A DNA stretch of 64,000 nucleotides from contig NZ_JADBEK010000001.1 in the NCBI RefSeq assembly GCF_014873145.1, positions 12,896,001 to 12,960,000 on the forward strand, in the 5' to 3' direction. How positions within the stretch are numbered: position 1 is the first letter of the stretch; each line of letters starts with the position of its first letter. The translations under genes were made by a program, and so were the position numbers. The notes beneath the pieces were generated by a model. The model saw only the letters and a program-made list of their open reading frames with translations. It was not told where the DNA came from and did no database searches. Shown in pieces: positions 24,945 to 33,597 of the stretch. The DNA comes from Nonomuraea angiospora (GTDB lineage Bacteria; Actinomycetota; Actinomycetes; Streptosporangiales; Streptosporangiaceae).

Positions 24945-25039
24945 GTGAGGAATCGTAGGGCTTTTACGGTTTCCCGCCATCGAAGTCGGCGGGTCGCCCC
25001 CATACCCGCCGGGCCCGGCGCCACCTAGCGTGAGGCGGC

Positions 25040-25945
25040 GTGATCAGTCTGAAGGCTTTGAGCAAGAGGTACGGCGACCGCCCGGCGGTCGACGACCTGA
25101 CACTGGAGCTGAGACCGGGCACGGTGACGGGGTTCCTCGGCCCGAACGGAGCCGGGAAGTCGACCACGATGCGCCTGATCCTCGGCCTCGACCGGCCCAC
25201 CTCCGGCACCGCGCTGATCGGCGGCGTGCCGTACCACCGGATCATCAACCCGCTGCGCACGGTCGGCGCGCTCCTCGACGCCCGCGCGCTGCACCCGGGC
25301 CGCAGCGGCCACGCGCACCTGGTCGCGCTGGCCCGCGCCAACGGCATCCCCCGGCGGCGCGTGGACGAGGTGCTGGAGACGGTCGGCATGGCCGCGGCGG
25401 CGCGCAAGCGGGCCGGGGCGCTGTCGCTCGGCATGAGCCAGCGGCTCGGCATCGCGGCGGCGCTGCTGGGGGATCCGGAGGTGCTGATGTTCGACGAACC
25501 CGTCAACGGGCTCGACCCGGACGGGGTGCGCTGGGGGCGCGGGCTCATGCGCTCGCTGGCCGCCGAGGGCCGGACGGTGTTCGTCTCCAGCCACCTCATG
25601 ACCGAGATGCAGCTCACCGCCGACCACCTGGTCGTGATCGGCAAGGGCCGGCTCATCGCGGACGCGCCGCTGTCCGAGGTCATCGCGGGCAGCTCCCTGA
25701 CGGCCGTGCTCGTCCGCACCCCGCACGCCGGCGATCTCGCGGTACGGCTGCGCGCCGCCGGGATCGCGGTGGACCGGTACGGCGAGAACGAGCTGGAGGC
25801 CACCGGCGCCACCCTCGAAACGGTCGGCGACCTGGCCTACGAGGCCGGGATCCGGCTGCACGAGCTGCGCACCCGGGAGGCCTCGCTCGAACAGGCCTAC
25901 CAGGAGCTGACCGCGGGAAGCGTCGAGTACGGGGCGGGATCGTGA
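25040..25945 (+). CDS. ABC-2 type exporter ATP-binding protein
   Basis: This 301-residue ATPase starts at a GTG at 25040. It has Walker A GPNGAGKS at residues 34-41, the signature LSLGMSQRLGIA, Walker B VLMFDEPVNGLDPDG and the switch His in VSSHLMTEMQ. A C-terminal extension of about 80 residues is typical of the drug- and bacitracin-type exporters. It overlaps the permease gene by four bases. The first 94 residues closely match the truncated ATPase at the left edge, so the two are paralogues. Together with the downstream two-component pair it forms a self-contained export and sensing module. Confidence 0.93.
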   Translation: MISLKALSKRYGDRPAVDDLTLELRPGTVTGFLGPNGAGKSTTMRLILGLDRPTSGTALIGGVPYHRIINPLRTVGALLDARALHPGRSGHAHLVALARANGIPRRRVDEVLETVGMAAAARKRAGALSLGMSQRLGIAAALLGDPEVLMFDEPVNGLDPDGVRWGRGLMRSLAAEGRTVFVSSHLMTEMQLTADHLVVIGKGRLIADAPLSEVIAGSSLTAVLVRTPHAGDLAVRLRAAGIAVDRYGENELEATGATLETVGDLAYEAGIRLHELRTREASLEQAYQELTAGSVEYGAGS

Positions 25946-26733
25946 GGACGTTGTGGCAGGCGATCGGGTCCGAGTGGGCGAAGCTGTGGTCGGTCAGGTC
26001 CACGTGGTGGTGCCTGGCCGGCGCGGCGGCGCTCATGGTGGTGACCGCGCTCACCCTGGGCGGCGCGAGCGCCACCGACGCCCTGCGCGAGGGCCGGGCC
26101 GGCGCGCGGGTGACGGCCAGTGAGGCGGTGGTGTCGGCGACGTCGTATGTCCAGTTCGCGCTCGTGGCGCTGGCGATGCTGGCGATCACCTCGGAGTACT
26201 CGTCCGGGAGCATCCGGGCCACGTTGCAGGCCACGCCCGCCCGCGGGGTGGTGCTGGCGGCCAAGGCGCTGGTCGTGGCGCCGGTGATGGCCGTGGCGGG
26301 CGTGCTGTCGGGGGCCGTCGCGACGGTGGTCGTCCAGGTCGTGCTGTCCGGCGCCCTGTTCGGCGGGCTCGTCGTGTCGCCGATCGGCGAGGTCGTGCCG
26401 GACCTGCTCGGGGTCGGGGCGTTCTTCGCTCTGGTGTCGGTGATGACGCTCGGCGTCGGCGCCGCGATGCGCAGCGCGGCGGGCACGCTGACCGTGGTGT
26501 TCATGCTGCTCATGGGGGTGCCGCTGATGTTGCTGACGACGGGGAGCCAGGCGGCGCTGGACGCCTCCTTGCGGATGCCGACGTTCGCCGGGCTGGCGTT
26601 CATGGGGAGCGCGGACAACCTGACCGGCGGGCCGATGCCGTACTCGGCGGGGGAGGGTCTGGCCTGGCTCCTCGCCTGGACGGCGGCGGCCCTGGCGGCG
26701 GGCCACGCGGTGCTGCGCCGCCGCGACGCCTGA
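25942..26733 (+). CDS. ABC-2 type exporter permease
   Basis: This 263-residue membrane protein begins at a GTG overlapping the ATPase stop (GTGA). It has about six membrane segments, including WWCLAGAAALMVVTALTLGG, FALVALAMLAITSEY and GLAWLLAWTAAALAAGHAVL. The motif EYSSGSIRATLQATPAR after the second segment is typical of ABC-2 permeases in this exporter class. It would form a homodimeric channel with the upstream ATPase. The substrate is unknown. Confidence 0.9.
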   Translation: MRTLWQAIGSEWAKLWSVRSTWWCLAGAAALMVVTALTLGGASATDALREGRAGARVTASEAVVSATSYVQFALVALAMLAITSEYSSGSIRATLQATPARGVVLAAKALVVAPVMAVAGVLSGAVATVVVQVVLSGALFGGLVVSPIGEVVPDLLGVGAFFALVSVMTLGVGAAMRSAAGTLTVVFMLLMGVPLMLLTTGSQAALDASLRMPTFAGLAFMGSADNLTGGPMPYSAGEGLAWLLAWTAAALAAGHAVLRRRDA

Positions 26734-26783
26734 CGCGGCGGCCGCGATGCGTGGAGCGGTACGTGTCATCAGGGGATCGCGCC

Positions 26784-26789
26784 TAGAAT
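26784..26789 (+). promoter_or_regulatory. -10 element of a leaderless promoter
   Basis: TAGAAT lies eight bases before the GTG at 26798. No ribosome site is present, so the kinase mRNA probably starts at its own initiation codon. Confidence 0.5.
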
Positions 26790-26797
26790 TCACGCCC

Positions 26798-28033
26798 GTG
26801 TCAGGCAGCAGGGCAGCCCGGGTGCTGGCCGGGGTCGTCCTCGGGACGGCTCTCGGCCTCGTCGAGCTGGTCTTCCTGTGCGTGGCGTGGCCCGCCTGCC
26901 TGGTCCCCGCCGCCCGGCCCGCCGTCGTGCGAGGGCTGGACAGGCTGATGGCCCTGGAGCGGGCCAGGCTGTCCCGCTGGCTCGGGCACGAGGTGGTGCG
27001 GCGGGACGGCGGTTACGGCTTCCTCGCCGCGCGCGCCGTCCTGGGGGTCCTGGGCGGCTACCTGTTCGCGATGGTCCTCTTCCTCGGCGGGCTCCTGCTG
27101 GTCGGCGGCCTGTGGGATCTCACCTGGGGGCAGGCCGAGCCGGTGCCGGTGAACCTGCCCGGCGTCAGGATCGTCACCAGCAGCGGCATGTTCGGCCTGA
27201 CCGGCGGCGCCGTGCTGCTCGCCCTGGCCGCCCTCATGACCCTGGCCGTCGGATCGCTCGAACGGCGGCTGGCCGACCACTTCCTCGGCCCCGGCAGCCA
27301 CGAGCTGATGCGCCGGCGGATCGCCGAGCTGACCGCCACCCGCTCCGGCATCGTCCGGGCCGTGGACGACGAGCGGCGCAGGATCGAACGCGACCTCCAC
27401 GACGGCGTTCAGCAGCGCGGCGTCGCGCTCGCCATGCTGCTGGGCCGCGCCCGGCACAGCGCCGACCCCGGGGCGACCACCGAGCTGGTCGCCCAGGCGT
27501 ACACCGAGTCGCGCCAGCTCCTCGACGAGCTGCGCAGCGTGGCCTGGCGCATCTACCCGACGGCGCTCGACGAGCTGGGGTTGCGCGCCGCGCTGGCGGG
27601 CGTCGCCGAGCGGTCGAGCGTGCCGGTGACCGTGCACGACGGGCTGGCCGGGCGGCCCGTGTCGGAGGTGGAGACCGCGCTCTACTTCGTGGCCAGGGAG
27701 GCGATCACCAACGCGATCAAGCATGCCGGGGCGCGTGACATCCTGGTCGTGCTGACGGAGGACGAGCGGGCGGTGAGCGTGGTGATCTCGGACGACGGCA
27801 CGGGCGGGGCCGATCCGACGGGCGGCGGGCTGTCGGGGCTGGGCCGGCGGGTGCTGGCGCTGGACGGGGAGTTCACGGTCCAGAGCCCGCCGGGCGGGCC
27901 CACCAAGATCGCCGCCACCCTCCCGAAGACACCGCCAGGCGGCTCCCCGGAGGGCGTCTCCGGGCCGTCCGGGGGCATTTCGGGGCCGTCCGCGGGCGTT
28001 TCCGGGGCGGAGGCGGGCTCGTCGTGCGCGTGA
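26798..28033 (+). CDS. Membrane sensor histidine kinase, HisKA_3 type
   Basis: This 411-residue kinase is paralogous to the one at 416. The membrane part includes AARVLAGVVLGTALGLVELVF and YLFAMVLFLGGLLLVGGLW. His201 lies in RDLHDGVQQRGVALAMLLG, and the HATPase N-box is EAITNAIKHAG. The C-terminal 30 residues are a Pro/Gly/Ser tail with three near-repeats of GVSGPSGG, absent from the first kinase. The chosen GTG follows a TAGAAT -10; a frame extending to 26747 has no support. It overlaps its regulator by ten bases and probably controls the ABC exporter just upstream. Confidence 0.9.
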   Translation: MSGSRAARVLAGVVLGTALGLVELVFLCVAWPACLVPAARPAVVRGLDRLMALERARLSRWLGHEVVRRDGGYGFLAARAVLGVLGGYLFAMVLFLGGLLLVGGLWDLTWGQAEPVPVNLPGVRIVTSSGMFGLTGGAVLLALAALMTLAVGSLERRLADHFLGPGSHELMRRRIAELTATRSGIVRAVDDERRRIERDLHDGVQQRGVALAMLLGRARHSADPGATTELVAQAYTESRQLLDELRSVAWRIYPTALDELGLRAALAGVAERSSVPVTVHDGLAGRPVSEVETALYFVAREAITNAIKHAGARDILVVLTEDERAVSVVISDDGTGGADPTGGGLSGLGRRVLALDGEFTVQSPPGGPTKIAATLPKTPPGGSPEGVSGPSGGISGPSAGVSGAEAGSSCA

Positions 28034-28668
28034 TCCTGGCCGACGACTCCGTGCTGCTGCGCGAAGGGCTCACCCGGCTGCTCGGCGACGCCGGTCACGA
28101 GGTGGTCGCCGCCGTCGGCGACGCCCCCGCGCTGCTCGCCGCCGTCGAGCACCACCGCCCCGACGTGGCCGTGGTCGACGTCCGCATGCCGCCCGGCCAC
28201 AAGGACGACGGCCTGCGGGCGGCCCTGGAGATCCGCGACCGCCACCCCGGCGTCGGCGTGCTGGTCCTGTCGCAGTACGTCGAGCCGCACTACGCGGCCA
28301 GGCTGATGGCCGGCTCCACGCGCGGCCTCGGCTACCTCCTCAAGGACCGGGTCTCGGAGGTGGCCGACTTCCTCGACTCGCTCGAACGCGTACGCGCCGG
28401 CGGAGCCGCGTTCGACCCCGAGGTGGTGCGGCAGCTCCTGGCCCGCACCACCCACGCCGACCCGCTGAGCAGCCTGAGCCCGCGCGAGGGCGAGGTGCTG
28501 CGGCACCTCGCCCAGGGCTTCGTGAACGCGGCCATCGCCGAGCGCCTGCACGTCTCGCTCAGCACGGTCGAGAAGCACGTCAACGCCATCGTGGACAAGC
28601 TCGACCTGCCCCGCGACCCCGACTACAGCCGCCGCGTCCTGGCCATCCTCCGCTACCTGGACACGTGA
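28024..28668 (+). CDS. NarL/FixJ-family response regulator
   Basis: This 214-residue regulator starts at a GTG inside the end of the kinase gene. The receiver has LADDSVLLREG, Asp52 in VVDVRMPPGHKDDG and the lysine in GYLLKDRVSE; these match the first module's regulator nearly residue for residue. The LuxR-type helix-turn-helix is LSPREGEVLRHLAQGFVNAAI followed by LSTVEKHVNAIVDKLDL. The likely target is the upstream ABC operon. The gene converges on the isomerase-family gene at 28699 with a 30-base gap and no clear hairpin. Confidence 0.92.
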   Translation: MRVILADDSVLLREGLTRLLGDAGHEVVAAVGDAPALLAAVEHHRPDVAVVDVRMPPGHKDDGLRAALEIRDRHPGVGVLVLSQYVEPHYAARLMAGSTRGLGYLLKDRVSEVADFLDSLERVRAGGAAFDPEVVRQLLARTTHADPLSSLSPREGEVLRHLAQGFVNAAIAERLHVSLSTVEKHVNAIVDKLDLPRDPDYSRRVLAILRYLDT

Positions 28669-28698
28669 GAACGCACGCATGTTCAGGTGCGGGAACGG

Positions 28699-29457
28699 CT
28701 AGAACGCCAGGTGGGCCAGCCAGTGCTCCAGCAGCGCACGGTCCCCGGACACCGCCACCCGGGGGTCGCCGAGCGGCAGGCGGCGCGAGCACACCAGCAT
28801 GAGGTCCGCGACGGCCCCCGACACCACCGCGTCCCCCTCCACCGGCCCACGCTCCCACCACAACCCCCCGGGACTCCTGACGACCACCCAGCCGTCGCCC
28901 GTGTCCGGCCGCACCCCCAGCCGCTCGCCCCGGCCGCGCAGCCCCACCAGGCTCGGCTTCAGCGACTCCGAACCTGGAGAGGCCAGCAGCTCCATGCCCT
29001 CGGTGATCACATCGGCCGCGAGGTCGCCGGCGATCCCGAACGCGGCCCCCGTCGTGGCCGCCGCGTCGTAGTGGTGGACGGCGGTGTCGCACATCATCCT
29101 GCGCAGCCAGAACGCCGCGGGCCGCGGCCCCAGGAACGTCCACACCTCGGTGTCCGCCCCCACCTGCCCGATCGCGCCGATCAGCTCCTCGGCGCCGTCC
29201 CGCAGCCACCGCTCCCACCCCGCCGGCGCGCCCGGAGCGGCCTGCCCCGGGTCGGGCACCGCGAGCGGCTCGCCCTTGCGCAACATCTCGGCCGCCCACC
29301 GGTGCGCCTGCCCGATGTGCCCCACGAGCGTACGCAGCGGCCATTCCGGGCAGGTCGGGACCACCGCCTCCGGATCCCCTCCGGCCGCCGCCCGGGCGAA
29401 CCCGGCCGTCTGCTCCCGCAGCCCCTCGACCATCCGCGCGGTGTCCAGCGTCGTCAT
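28699..29457 (-). CDS. Mycothiol-dependent maleylpyruvate isomerase-family protein
   Basis: The 252-residue protein has the MDMPI_N/DinB-like four-helix start: VEGLREQTAGFARAAAGGD, then the family signature PTCPEWPLRTLVGHIGQAHRW. A metal-site His lies in DTAVHHYDAA, and a C-terminal MDMPI_C-like domain follows. Members use mycothiol, the actinomycete thiol, for isomerisation or detoxification; the actual reaction here is unknown. GAGGAG sits seven bases before the ATG. A MerR-type promoter, with its palindrome in a long spacer, lies between it and the divergent MerR gene, so it is probably induced by that regulator. Confidence 0.8.
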   Translation of the reverse strand: MTTLDTARMVEGLREQTAGFARAAAGGDPEAVVPTCPEWPLRTLVGHIGQAHRWAAEMLRKGEPLAVPDPGQAAPGAPAGWERWLRDGAEELIGAIGQVGADTEVWTFLGPRPAAFWLRRMMCDTAVHHYDAAATTGAAFGIAGDLAADVITEGMELLASPGSESLKPSLVGLRGRGERLGVRPDTGDGWVVVRSPGGLWWERGPVEGDAVVSGAVADLMLVCSRRLPLGDPRVAVSGDRALLEHWLAHLAF

Positions 29458-29488
29458 GACGAATCTCCTCTCGATCTCTTCCGCCGGT

Positions 29489-29520
29489 ACGGTAGAAACT
29501 CCAGTCCAGTGGAGGTTCAA
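29489..29520 (-). promoter_or_regulatory. MerR-type promoter with operator inside a 20-bp spacer
   Basis: Read leftward, -35 TTGAAC (plus-strand 29515-29520) and -10 TACCGT (29489-29494) are 20 bp apart. The spacer holds the palindrome CTCCAGTCCAGTGGAG (29499-29514). An over-long spacer with a central dyad is the hallmark of promoters that MerR proteins untwist. The right half of the palindrome also overlaps the ribosome site of the rightward MerR gene. Confidence 0.65.
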
Positions 29521-30507
29521 GTGCCTGAGACGGATCCGCGGCGAAGCGAGGACATCCGTCTCAGGATGCCGGGCGGAGCTCGGCCGAAGACGCTGCGCGA
29601 GCAGACGCTGGGGATCGGGGACCTGGCGGCGCTGACCGGCGTTCCGGTGCGGACCATCCGCTACTACTGCGACGAGGGCATCATCGAGTCGGTCCGCAGC
29701 GCCGGCGGGCACCGCAGGTTCGACCGGGCGGCGGTGGAGCGGCTCGGGCTGGTCAGGCGGCTGCGCGGGCTCGGGCTGGGACTGCCCGCCATCACCGGGG
29801 TGCTCAGCGGCGAGCGTTCCATGGCCGAGGCCGTCGCGGCCGAGCGGGCGGCGCTCGACGTGCGGCTCGCCGACCTCGCCTGGCGGCGGGCGTCCCTGCG
29901 GGCGGTCGAGGAGGCGAGCCCTGACGAGCGGGCGGCCCGGCTGGACCTGCTGGCCGCGGTGGAACGCGGCCACGCGGCCCGCGACGCGCTGGTCGACTTC
30001 TGGCGGCGCACGATGGTGGCGCCGGTGTCGGAGGAGATGTTCGCCGGGTTCGTGGCGATGGCGGTGCCCCAGCCGCCCGCCGACCCGACGCCGCCGCAGG
30101 TGGTCGCGTACGCCGAGCTGGTCGGCCTGGTCGGCGACCGGTCCCTGCTGCGCGACCTGCTGGCCAGGGCGCGGGTCAACGTCGAGCTGATCGCCGACGA
30201 GGACGAGCTGATGAACGGGGTCGCCGAGGCGTGCGCGCTGGCCCTGCCCCCGGTGCTGGCGGGCGAGGAGCCGCGGGTGGGGCCGGAGCTCGACCGGTTC
30301 GTGGCGGCGCACGCGTCGGTGCGGGGCGGCGGCGACACCCCGGCGTTCCGCCGGGAACTGCTGGCGAACGTGGCGGCGGACAGCGACCCGCGGATTTGGC
30401 GCTACTGGCGGCTCGTGGGCGAGGTGAGCGAGGAGGCGGCCACGCTGGGCGCCACGCACCTGTGGCTGACCGACTCCCTCGAACGCTCGATCCGCTCCGC
30501 CTCCTGA
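29521..30507 (+). CDS. MerR-family transcriptional regulator
   Basis: This 328-residue regulator has an N-terminal winged helix: LGIGDLAALTGVPVRTIRYY, then ESVRSAGGHRRFDRAAVERL. A coiled stretch (AAERAALDVRLADLAWRRAS) follows, then a long C-terminal domain of unknown ligand. The GTG at 29521 follows GGAGG by five bases; the residues before the winged helix form a short tail. It diverges from the maleylpyruvate isomerase-family gene and probably controls it and itself through the palindrome at 29499-29514. The effector is not known. Confidence 0.88.
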   Translation: MPETDPRRSEDIRLRMPGGARPKTLREQTLGIGDLAALTGVPVRTIRYYCDEGIIESVRSAGGHRRFDRAAVERLGLVRRLRGLGLGLPAITGVLSGERSMAEAVAAERAALDVRLADLAWRRASLRAVEEASPDERAARLDLLAAVERGHAARDALVDFWRRTMVAPVSEEMFAGFVAMAVPQPPADPTPPQVVAYAELVGLVGDRSLLRDLLARARVNVELIADEDELMNGVAEACALALPPVLAGEEPRVGPELDRFVAAHASVRGGGDTPAFRRELLANVAADSDPRIWRYWRLVGEVSEEAATLGATHLWLTDSLERSIRSAS

Positions 30508-30541
30508 ACCACCCTCTCCTGGGCGGAGATCGGGGGGATCC

Positions 30542-31768
30542 TCACCTTGAGCGGCGGGTCATGAGGACGGCGAGGACCGCCAGCGCCAGCCAGGCCGACG
30601 TGAGCCCGATCAGCCAGGCCCAGCCCGCGTGCCCGTACACGACGCCGCCGGCCGTGCCGCCGAGGCCGCTGCCCAGGTAGTAGCAGAGGGTGTAGACGCC
30701 GGCCGCGCGGCCCCGGGCGCTCGGGGGCGCCTCGGCGGCGACCCAGGCGTTGGCGATGGCGTGCGCGGCGAAGAACCCGGCGGTCAGTACGGCGAACCCG
30801 GTCGCGATGAGCGGCAGCGACGGGTGCGCGGTGAGCACGGCGCCCGCCACCGTCACGGCAAGGGCCGTGACCAGCGCCTTCGTCCAGCCCAGCCGGGCCG
30901 CCAGGCGCCCGGCGGCGGCCGAGGAGGCGGTGCCCATGGCGTAGGAGAGGAAGACGAGGGAGGCGGCGGCGGGGGCGAGCGACAGGGGAGGGGCGGCCAG
31001 ACGGAAGCCGGCGGCGTTGTAGAGCGCCACGAACGCCCCCGTGGCCAGCGCTCCGACGGCGAACGGCCCGGCCAGCCCGACCAGCCCGGCCCCGAGCCGA
31101 GCCCTCCGGACGGGCCCGGCATCCGGTGACCCGCGCCCCAGGATCTCCGATCCGGGCTCGGGACCCCTGGATCCGGTGGGCTCCGGGGCCTCGTCGTGCG
31201 GGAGCGTGAGGGCCGCGAACAGCGCGCACACCAGGGACAGCACCGCCACCACCAGCAGCGAGCCGTGCCACCCCATCGGCCCGGCGGCGAACCCGGCGCC
31301 GAGCCGGCCCAGCATCCCGCCGACCGAGTTCCCCGCGATCATCGCCCCCACCGCGGCGGGCAGCCGTGCCGTACCGACCGCATCGGCCAGGTACGCCGCC
31401 GCGACCCCGGCGAACCCCGCGACCGCCACCCCCTGCACCGCCCGCATCGCCAGCAGCACGGAGAAGGACGGGGCCAGCGGCAGCAGCAGCCCGATGATCG
31501 CGGTGGCCAGCACGGACCAGACGATCACCCTGCGCCGCCCCACCCGCCCGGCGAGCCACGCCACCGGCAGCACGGCCACGGCCAGCGCTCCGGTGGCCAC
31601 GCCGATGGTCAGCGAGGCGCTGCCCGGATCCAGCCCGAACCCGGCGGCGAGCTGCGGCAGCACGGGCTGCGGCGCGTACAGCAGGGCGAACGACGACACC
31701 CCGGCCGCGGCCACCGCCGCACTGACCCGCCGGGTGTCACGAACCGGAGGAGCCTCGAGAACCACCAC
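30542..31768 (-). CDS. Major facilitator superfamily exporter
   Basis: This is a 12-segment membrane transporter of about 408 residues. The MFS loop motif lies in AWLAGRVGRRRVIVWSVLA, and the N-terminal part (ALLYAPQPVLPQLAAGFGLD) resembles the YnfM/arabinose-efflux group. The central loop carries a charged, Pro/Gly-rich linker (HDEAPEPTGSRGPEPG). I chose the GTG at 31768 because a TAGACG -35, 17-base spacer and TAGCGT -10 (plus-strand 31776-31781) end seven bases before it; a TTG at 31786 would lie upstream of that -10. It diverges from a LysR gene, its likely regulator. The substrate is unknown. Confidence 0.88.
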   Translation of the reverse strand: MVVLEAPPVRDTRRVSAAVAAAGVSSFALLYAPQPVLPQLAAGFGLDPGSASLTIGVATGALAVAVLPVAWLAGRVGRRRVIVWSVLATAIIGLLLPLAPSFSVLLAMRAVQGVAVAGFAGVAAAYLADAVGTARLPAAVGAMIAGNSVGGMLGRLGAGFAAGPMGWHGSLLVVAVLSLVCALFAALTLPHDEAPEPTGSRGPEPGSEILGRGSPDAGPVRRARLGAGLVGLAGPFAVGALATGAFVALYNAAGFRLAAPPLSLAPAAASLVFLSYAMGTASSAAAGRLAARLGWTKALVTALAVTVAGAVLTAHPSLPLIATGFAVLTAGFFAAHAIANAWVAAEAPPSARGRAAGVYTLCYYLGSGLGGTAGGVVYGHAGWAWLIGLTSAWLALAVLAVLMTRRSR

Positions 31769-31775
31769 ACCTGCA

Positions 31776-31804
31776 ACGCTAAGCAAGGCTAATAAATACG
31801 TCTA
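31776..31804 (-). promoter_or_regulatory. Promoter of the MFS exporter gene
   Basis: Read leftward, TAGACG and TAGCGT are separated by 17 bp. The -10 ends seven bases before the GTG, implying a leaderless mRNA. The site lies in the short AT-rich gap shared with the LysR gene. Confidence 0.5.
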
Positions 31805-31834
31805 ATGCAGGAATATGCGATAATTCATACTGTG

Positions 31835-32788
31835 ATGGATGAATCGGCGGATGAGCGGCTGGCGGCTCGGCTGGCGCCCGCGCCGGCTCTGCTGGCCGCC
31901 GTGGGTGAGACGGGTCACGTGACGCGCGCCGCCGAGCTGCTCGGCATCCCGCAGCCCACCGCCAGCCGCCGCCTCGCCGCCCTCGCGGACCTGGTCGGCG
32001 CCCCGCTCGTCGTGCCCTCCGGCCGCGGCATCCGCCTCACCCGGGCGGGCCGCACCCTGGCCTCCGCCTCCGCCCGCGCCCTCGCCACGATGGCCGCCGC
32101 CGCCCGCGAGGTCCGCGAGGAGATCGACCCGGCCTCGGGCCGCATCGTCCTGGGCTTCCTCCACCTGCTGGGCCGCACCCTCGTGCCGTCCCTCATCGGC
32201 GGCTTCCGCGAGCACCACCCCGGCATCCGCTTCAGCCTGGTGCAGGGCTCGCGCCACGACATGATCGAGGAGCTCCGCGAGGGCCGCATCGACCTGGTGT
32301 TCGTCGCGCCCATGCCCGTGGACGCCCCCGACCTCGACGGTGCTCCCCTCGCCGACCAGGAGCTGGTGCTGTCCGTGCCCCCGTCCCACCGGCTCGCGGC
32401 GCGGGCGCGGGTGCGGGCGGCGGAGCTGGCGGGGGAGGAGCTGGTGACGCTGGAGCCGGGGTACGGCCTGCGCCAGATCACCGACGACCTGTGCGCGGCG
32501 GCCGGGTTCGAGCCGAGGATCGCGTTCGAGGGCCAGGAGACGGAGACCGTACGCGGACTGGTGGCGGCCGGGCTCGGCGTGGCCGTCCTGCCCCGCTCCA
32601 CCCATCCCGCGGCGGACCCGACCGCGGCCGGCGTGGTGGAGATCCCGCTGTCCCCGCCGCTGCACCGGACCATCGGGGTGAGCTGGCTGCGGGACACGCG
32701 CCTTCCCCCGGCCGTGCGGGCCTTCCGGGACCACGCCCGCGCCGGCACCACCGACCTGGGCCCGGGCTTCCGCCCCGCCACCCCCTGA
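31835..32788 (+). CDS. LysR-family transcriptional regulator
   Basis: This is a 317-residue activator or repressor. The N-terminal helix-turn-helix is HVTRAAELLGIPQPTASRRLA, followed by PLVVPSGRGIRLTRAGRTL. The C-terminal effector-binding domain runs from about residue 90 (GRIVLGFLHLLGRTLVP) with LRQITDDLCAAAGFEP later. I used the ATG at 31835, which lies just after GATAAT (31819-31824); a GTG at 31832 is equally possible. It diverges from the MFS exporter gene and likely regulates it. Confidence 0.9.
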   Translation: MDESADERLAARLAPAPALLAAVGETGHVTRAAELLGIPQPTASRRLAALADLVGAPLVVPSGRGIRLTRAGRTLASASARALATMAAAAREVREEIDPASGRIVLGFLHLLGRTLVPSLIGGFREHHPGIRFSLVQGSRHDMIEELREGRIDLVFVAPMPVDAPDLDGAPLADQELVLSVPPSHRLAARARVRAAELAGEELVTLEPGYGLRQITDDLCAAAGFEPRIAFEGQETETVRGLVAAGLGVAVLPRSTHPAADPTAAGVVEIPLSPPLHRTIGVSWLRDTRLPPAVRAFRDHARAGTTDLGPGFRPATP

Positions 32789-32808
32789 ACCCCGCCAGAC
32801 TGGTGGCC

Positions 32809-33597
32809 ATGAATCACGATGGAGATGCCGGCGTGCCGGGTTCGCTGGCGAGGGTGCTCGCGGACGTGACCGCCGAGCGGGTGGCCCAGGACGTGCGGTG
32901 GGGCATGCAGCTCCTGCCCGACGGCACCGGGCACGAGGGGGCGCTGGCCGAGTCCGGCCGGGCCAGGTCCGAGACGGAGGCGGCGGACGAGGCCGGGACG
33001 CTGACGTGGCGGCACATCCTGGCGGAGGAGGTGCTGGAGGCGTTCGCGGAGTCGGATCCGGAGCGGTTGCGCGCCGAGCTGATCCAGGTGGCCGCCGTCG
33101 CCGTCAAATGGGCCCAGGCCCTCGACCGCCGCCCACCCCTCACCCCGGCCCGGGCGCTGCCGAGGGAACGCTTCCGGGCGATCGTCGACGTCCACGTCCT
33201 CCTCCTCCGGGACTCCACGGTGCTGCTCGGCCGGCGGGCCGGCACCGGGTACGGCGATGGGCTGTGGCACCTGCCCTCAGGCCACCTCGAAGCGGGCGAA
33301 TCGGCGACCGAGGCGGCCGTCAGGGAGGCGGGCGAGGAGGTCGGCGTGACGATCGACCCGGCGGACCTCAGGTTCGCCCACGTCATGCACCGGGCTCCGG
33401 AACGCGTCGGCCTCTTCTTCGCCGCCGACACGTGGACCGGGGAGCCCTACAACGCCGAACCGGACAAATGCTCCGAGATCGCCTGGTGGCCCTTGGACGG
33501 CCTGCCCCGCGACATGGTCGGCTATCCGGCGGCGGCCATCGCCAACGTCGTGAACAGCGTGCCCTACGCCCTGCACGAATGGCCTTCGCATCGGTGA
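32809..33597 (+). CDS. MazG-like/Nudix two-domain nucleotide hydrolase
   Basis: Residues about 8-105 resemble small phage- and actinomycete-type NTP pyrophosphohydrolases: RVLADVTAERVAQDVRWGMQ, PDGTG, TWRHILAEEVLEAFAESDP and ELIQVAAVAVKWAQAL. Residues about 125-250 are a Nudix domain whose box is complete: GHLEAGESATEAAVREAGEE then VGV. Both domain types remove pyrophosphate from unwanted or damaged nucleotides, so the fusion looks like a nucleotide-pool cleaner. The ATG at 32809 has no strong ribosome site. The gene stands alone. Confidence 0.85.
   Translation: MNHDGDAGVPGSLARVLADVTAERVAQDVRWGMQLLPDGTGHEGALAESGRARSETEAADEAGTLTWRHILAEEVLEAFAESDPERLRAELIQVAAVAVKWAQALDRRPPLTPARALPRERFRAIVDVHVLLLRDSTVLLGRRAGTGYGDGLWHLPSGHLEAGESATEAAVREAGEEVGVTIDPADLRFAHVMHRAPERVGLFFAADTWTGEPYNAEPDKCSEIAWWPLDGLPRDMVGYPAAAIANVVNSVPYALHEWPSHR

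Noticed and set aside
23940..24980. A long leftward open frame running from the DUF5685 start across the repeats and YbaB-like gene
   Set aside because: Only its first 30 or so residues match DUF5685; the remainder is the wrong frame and is antisense to a plausible gene, so it was called a pseudogene instead.
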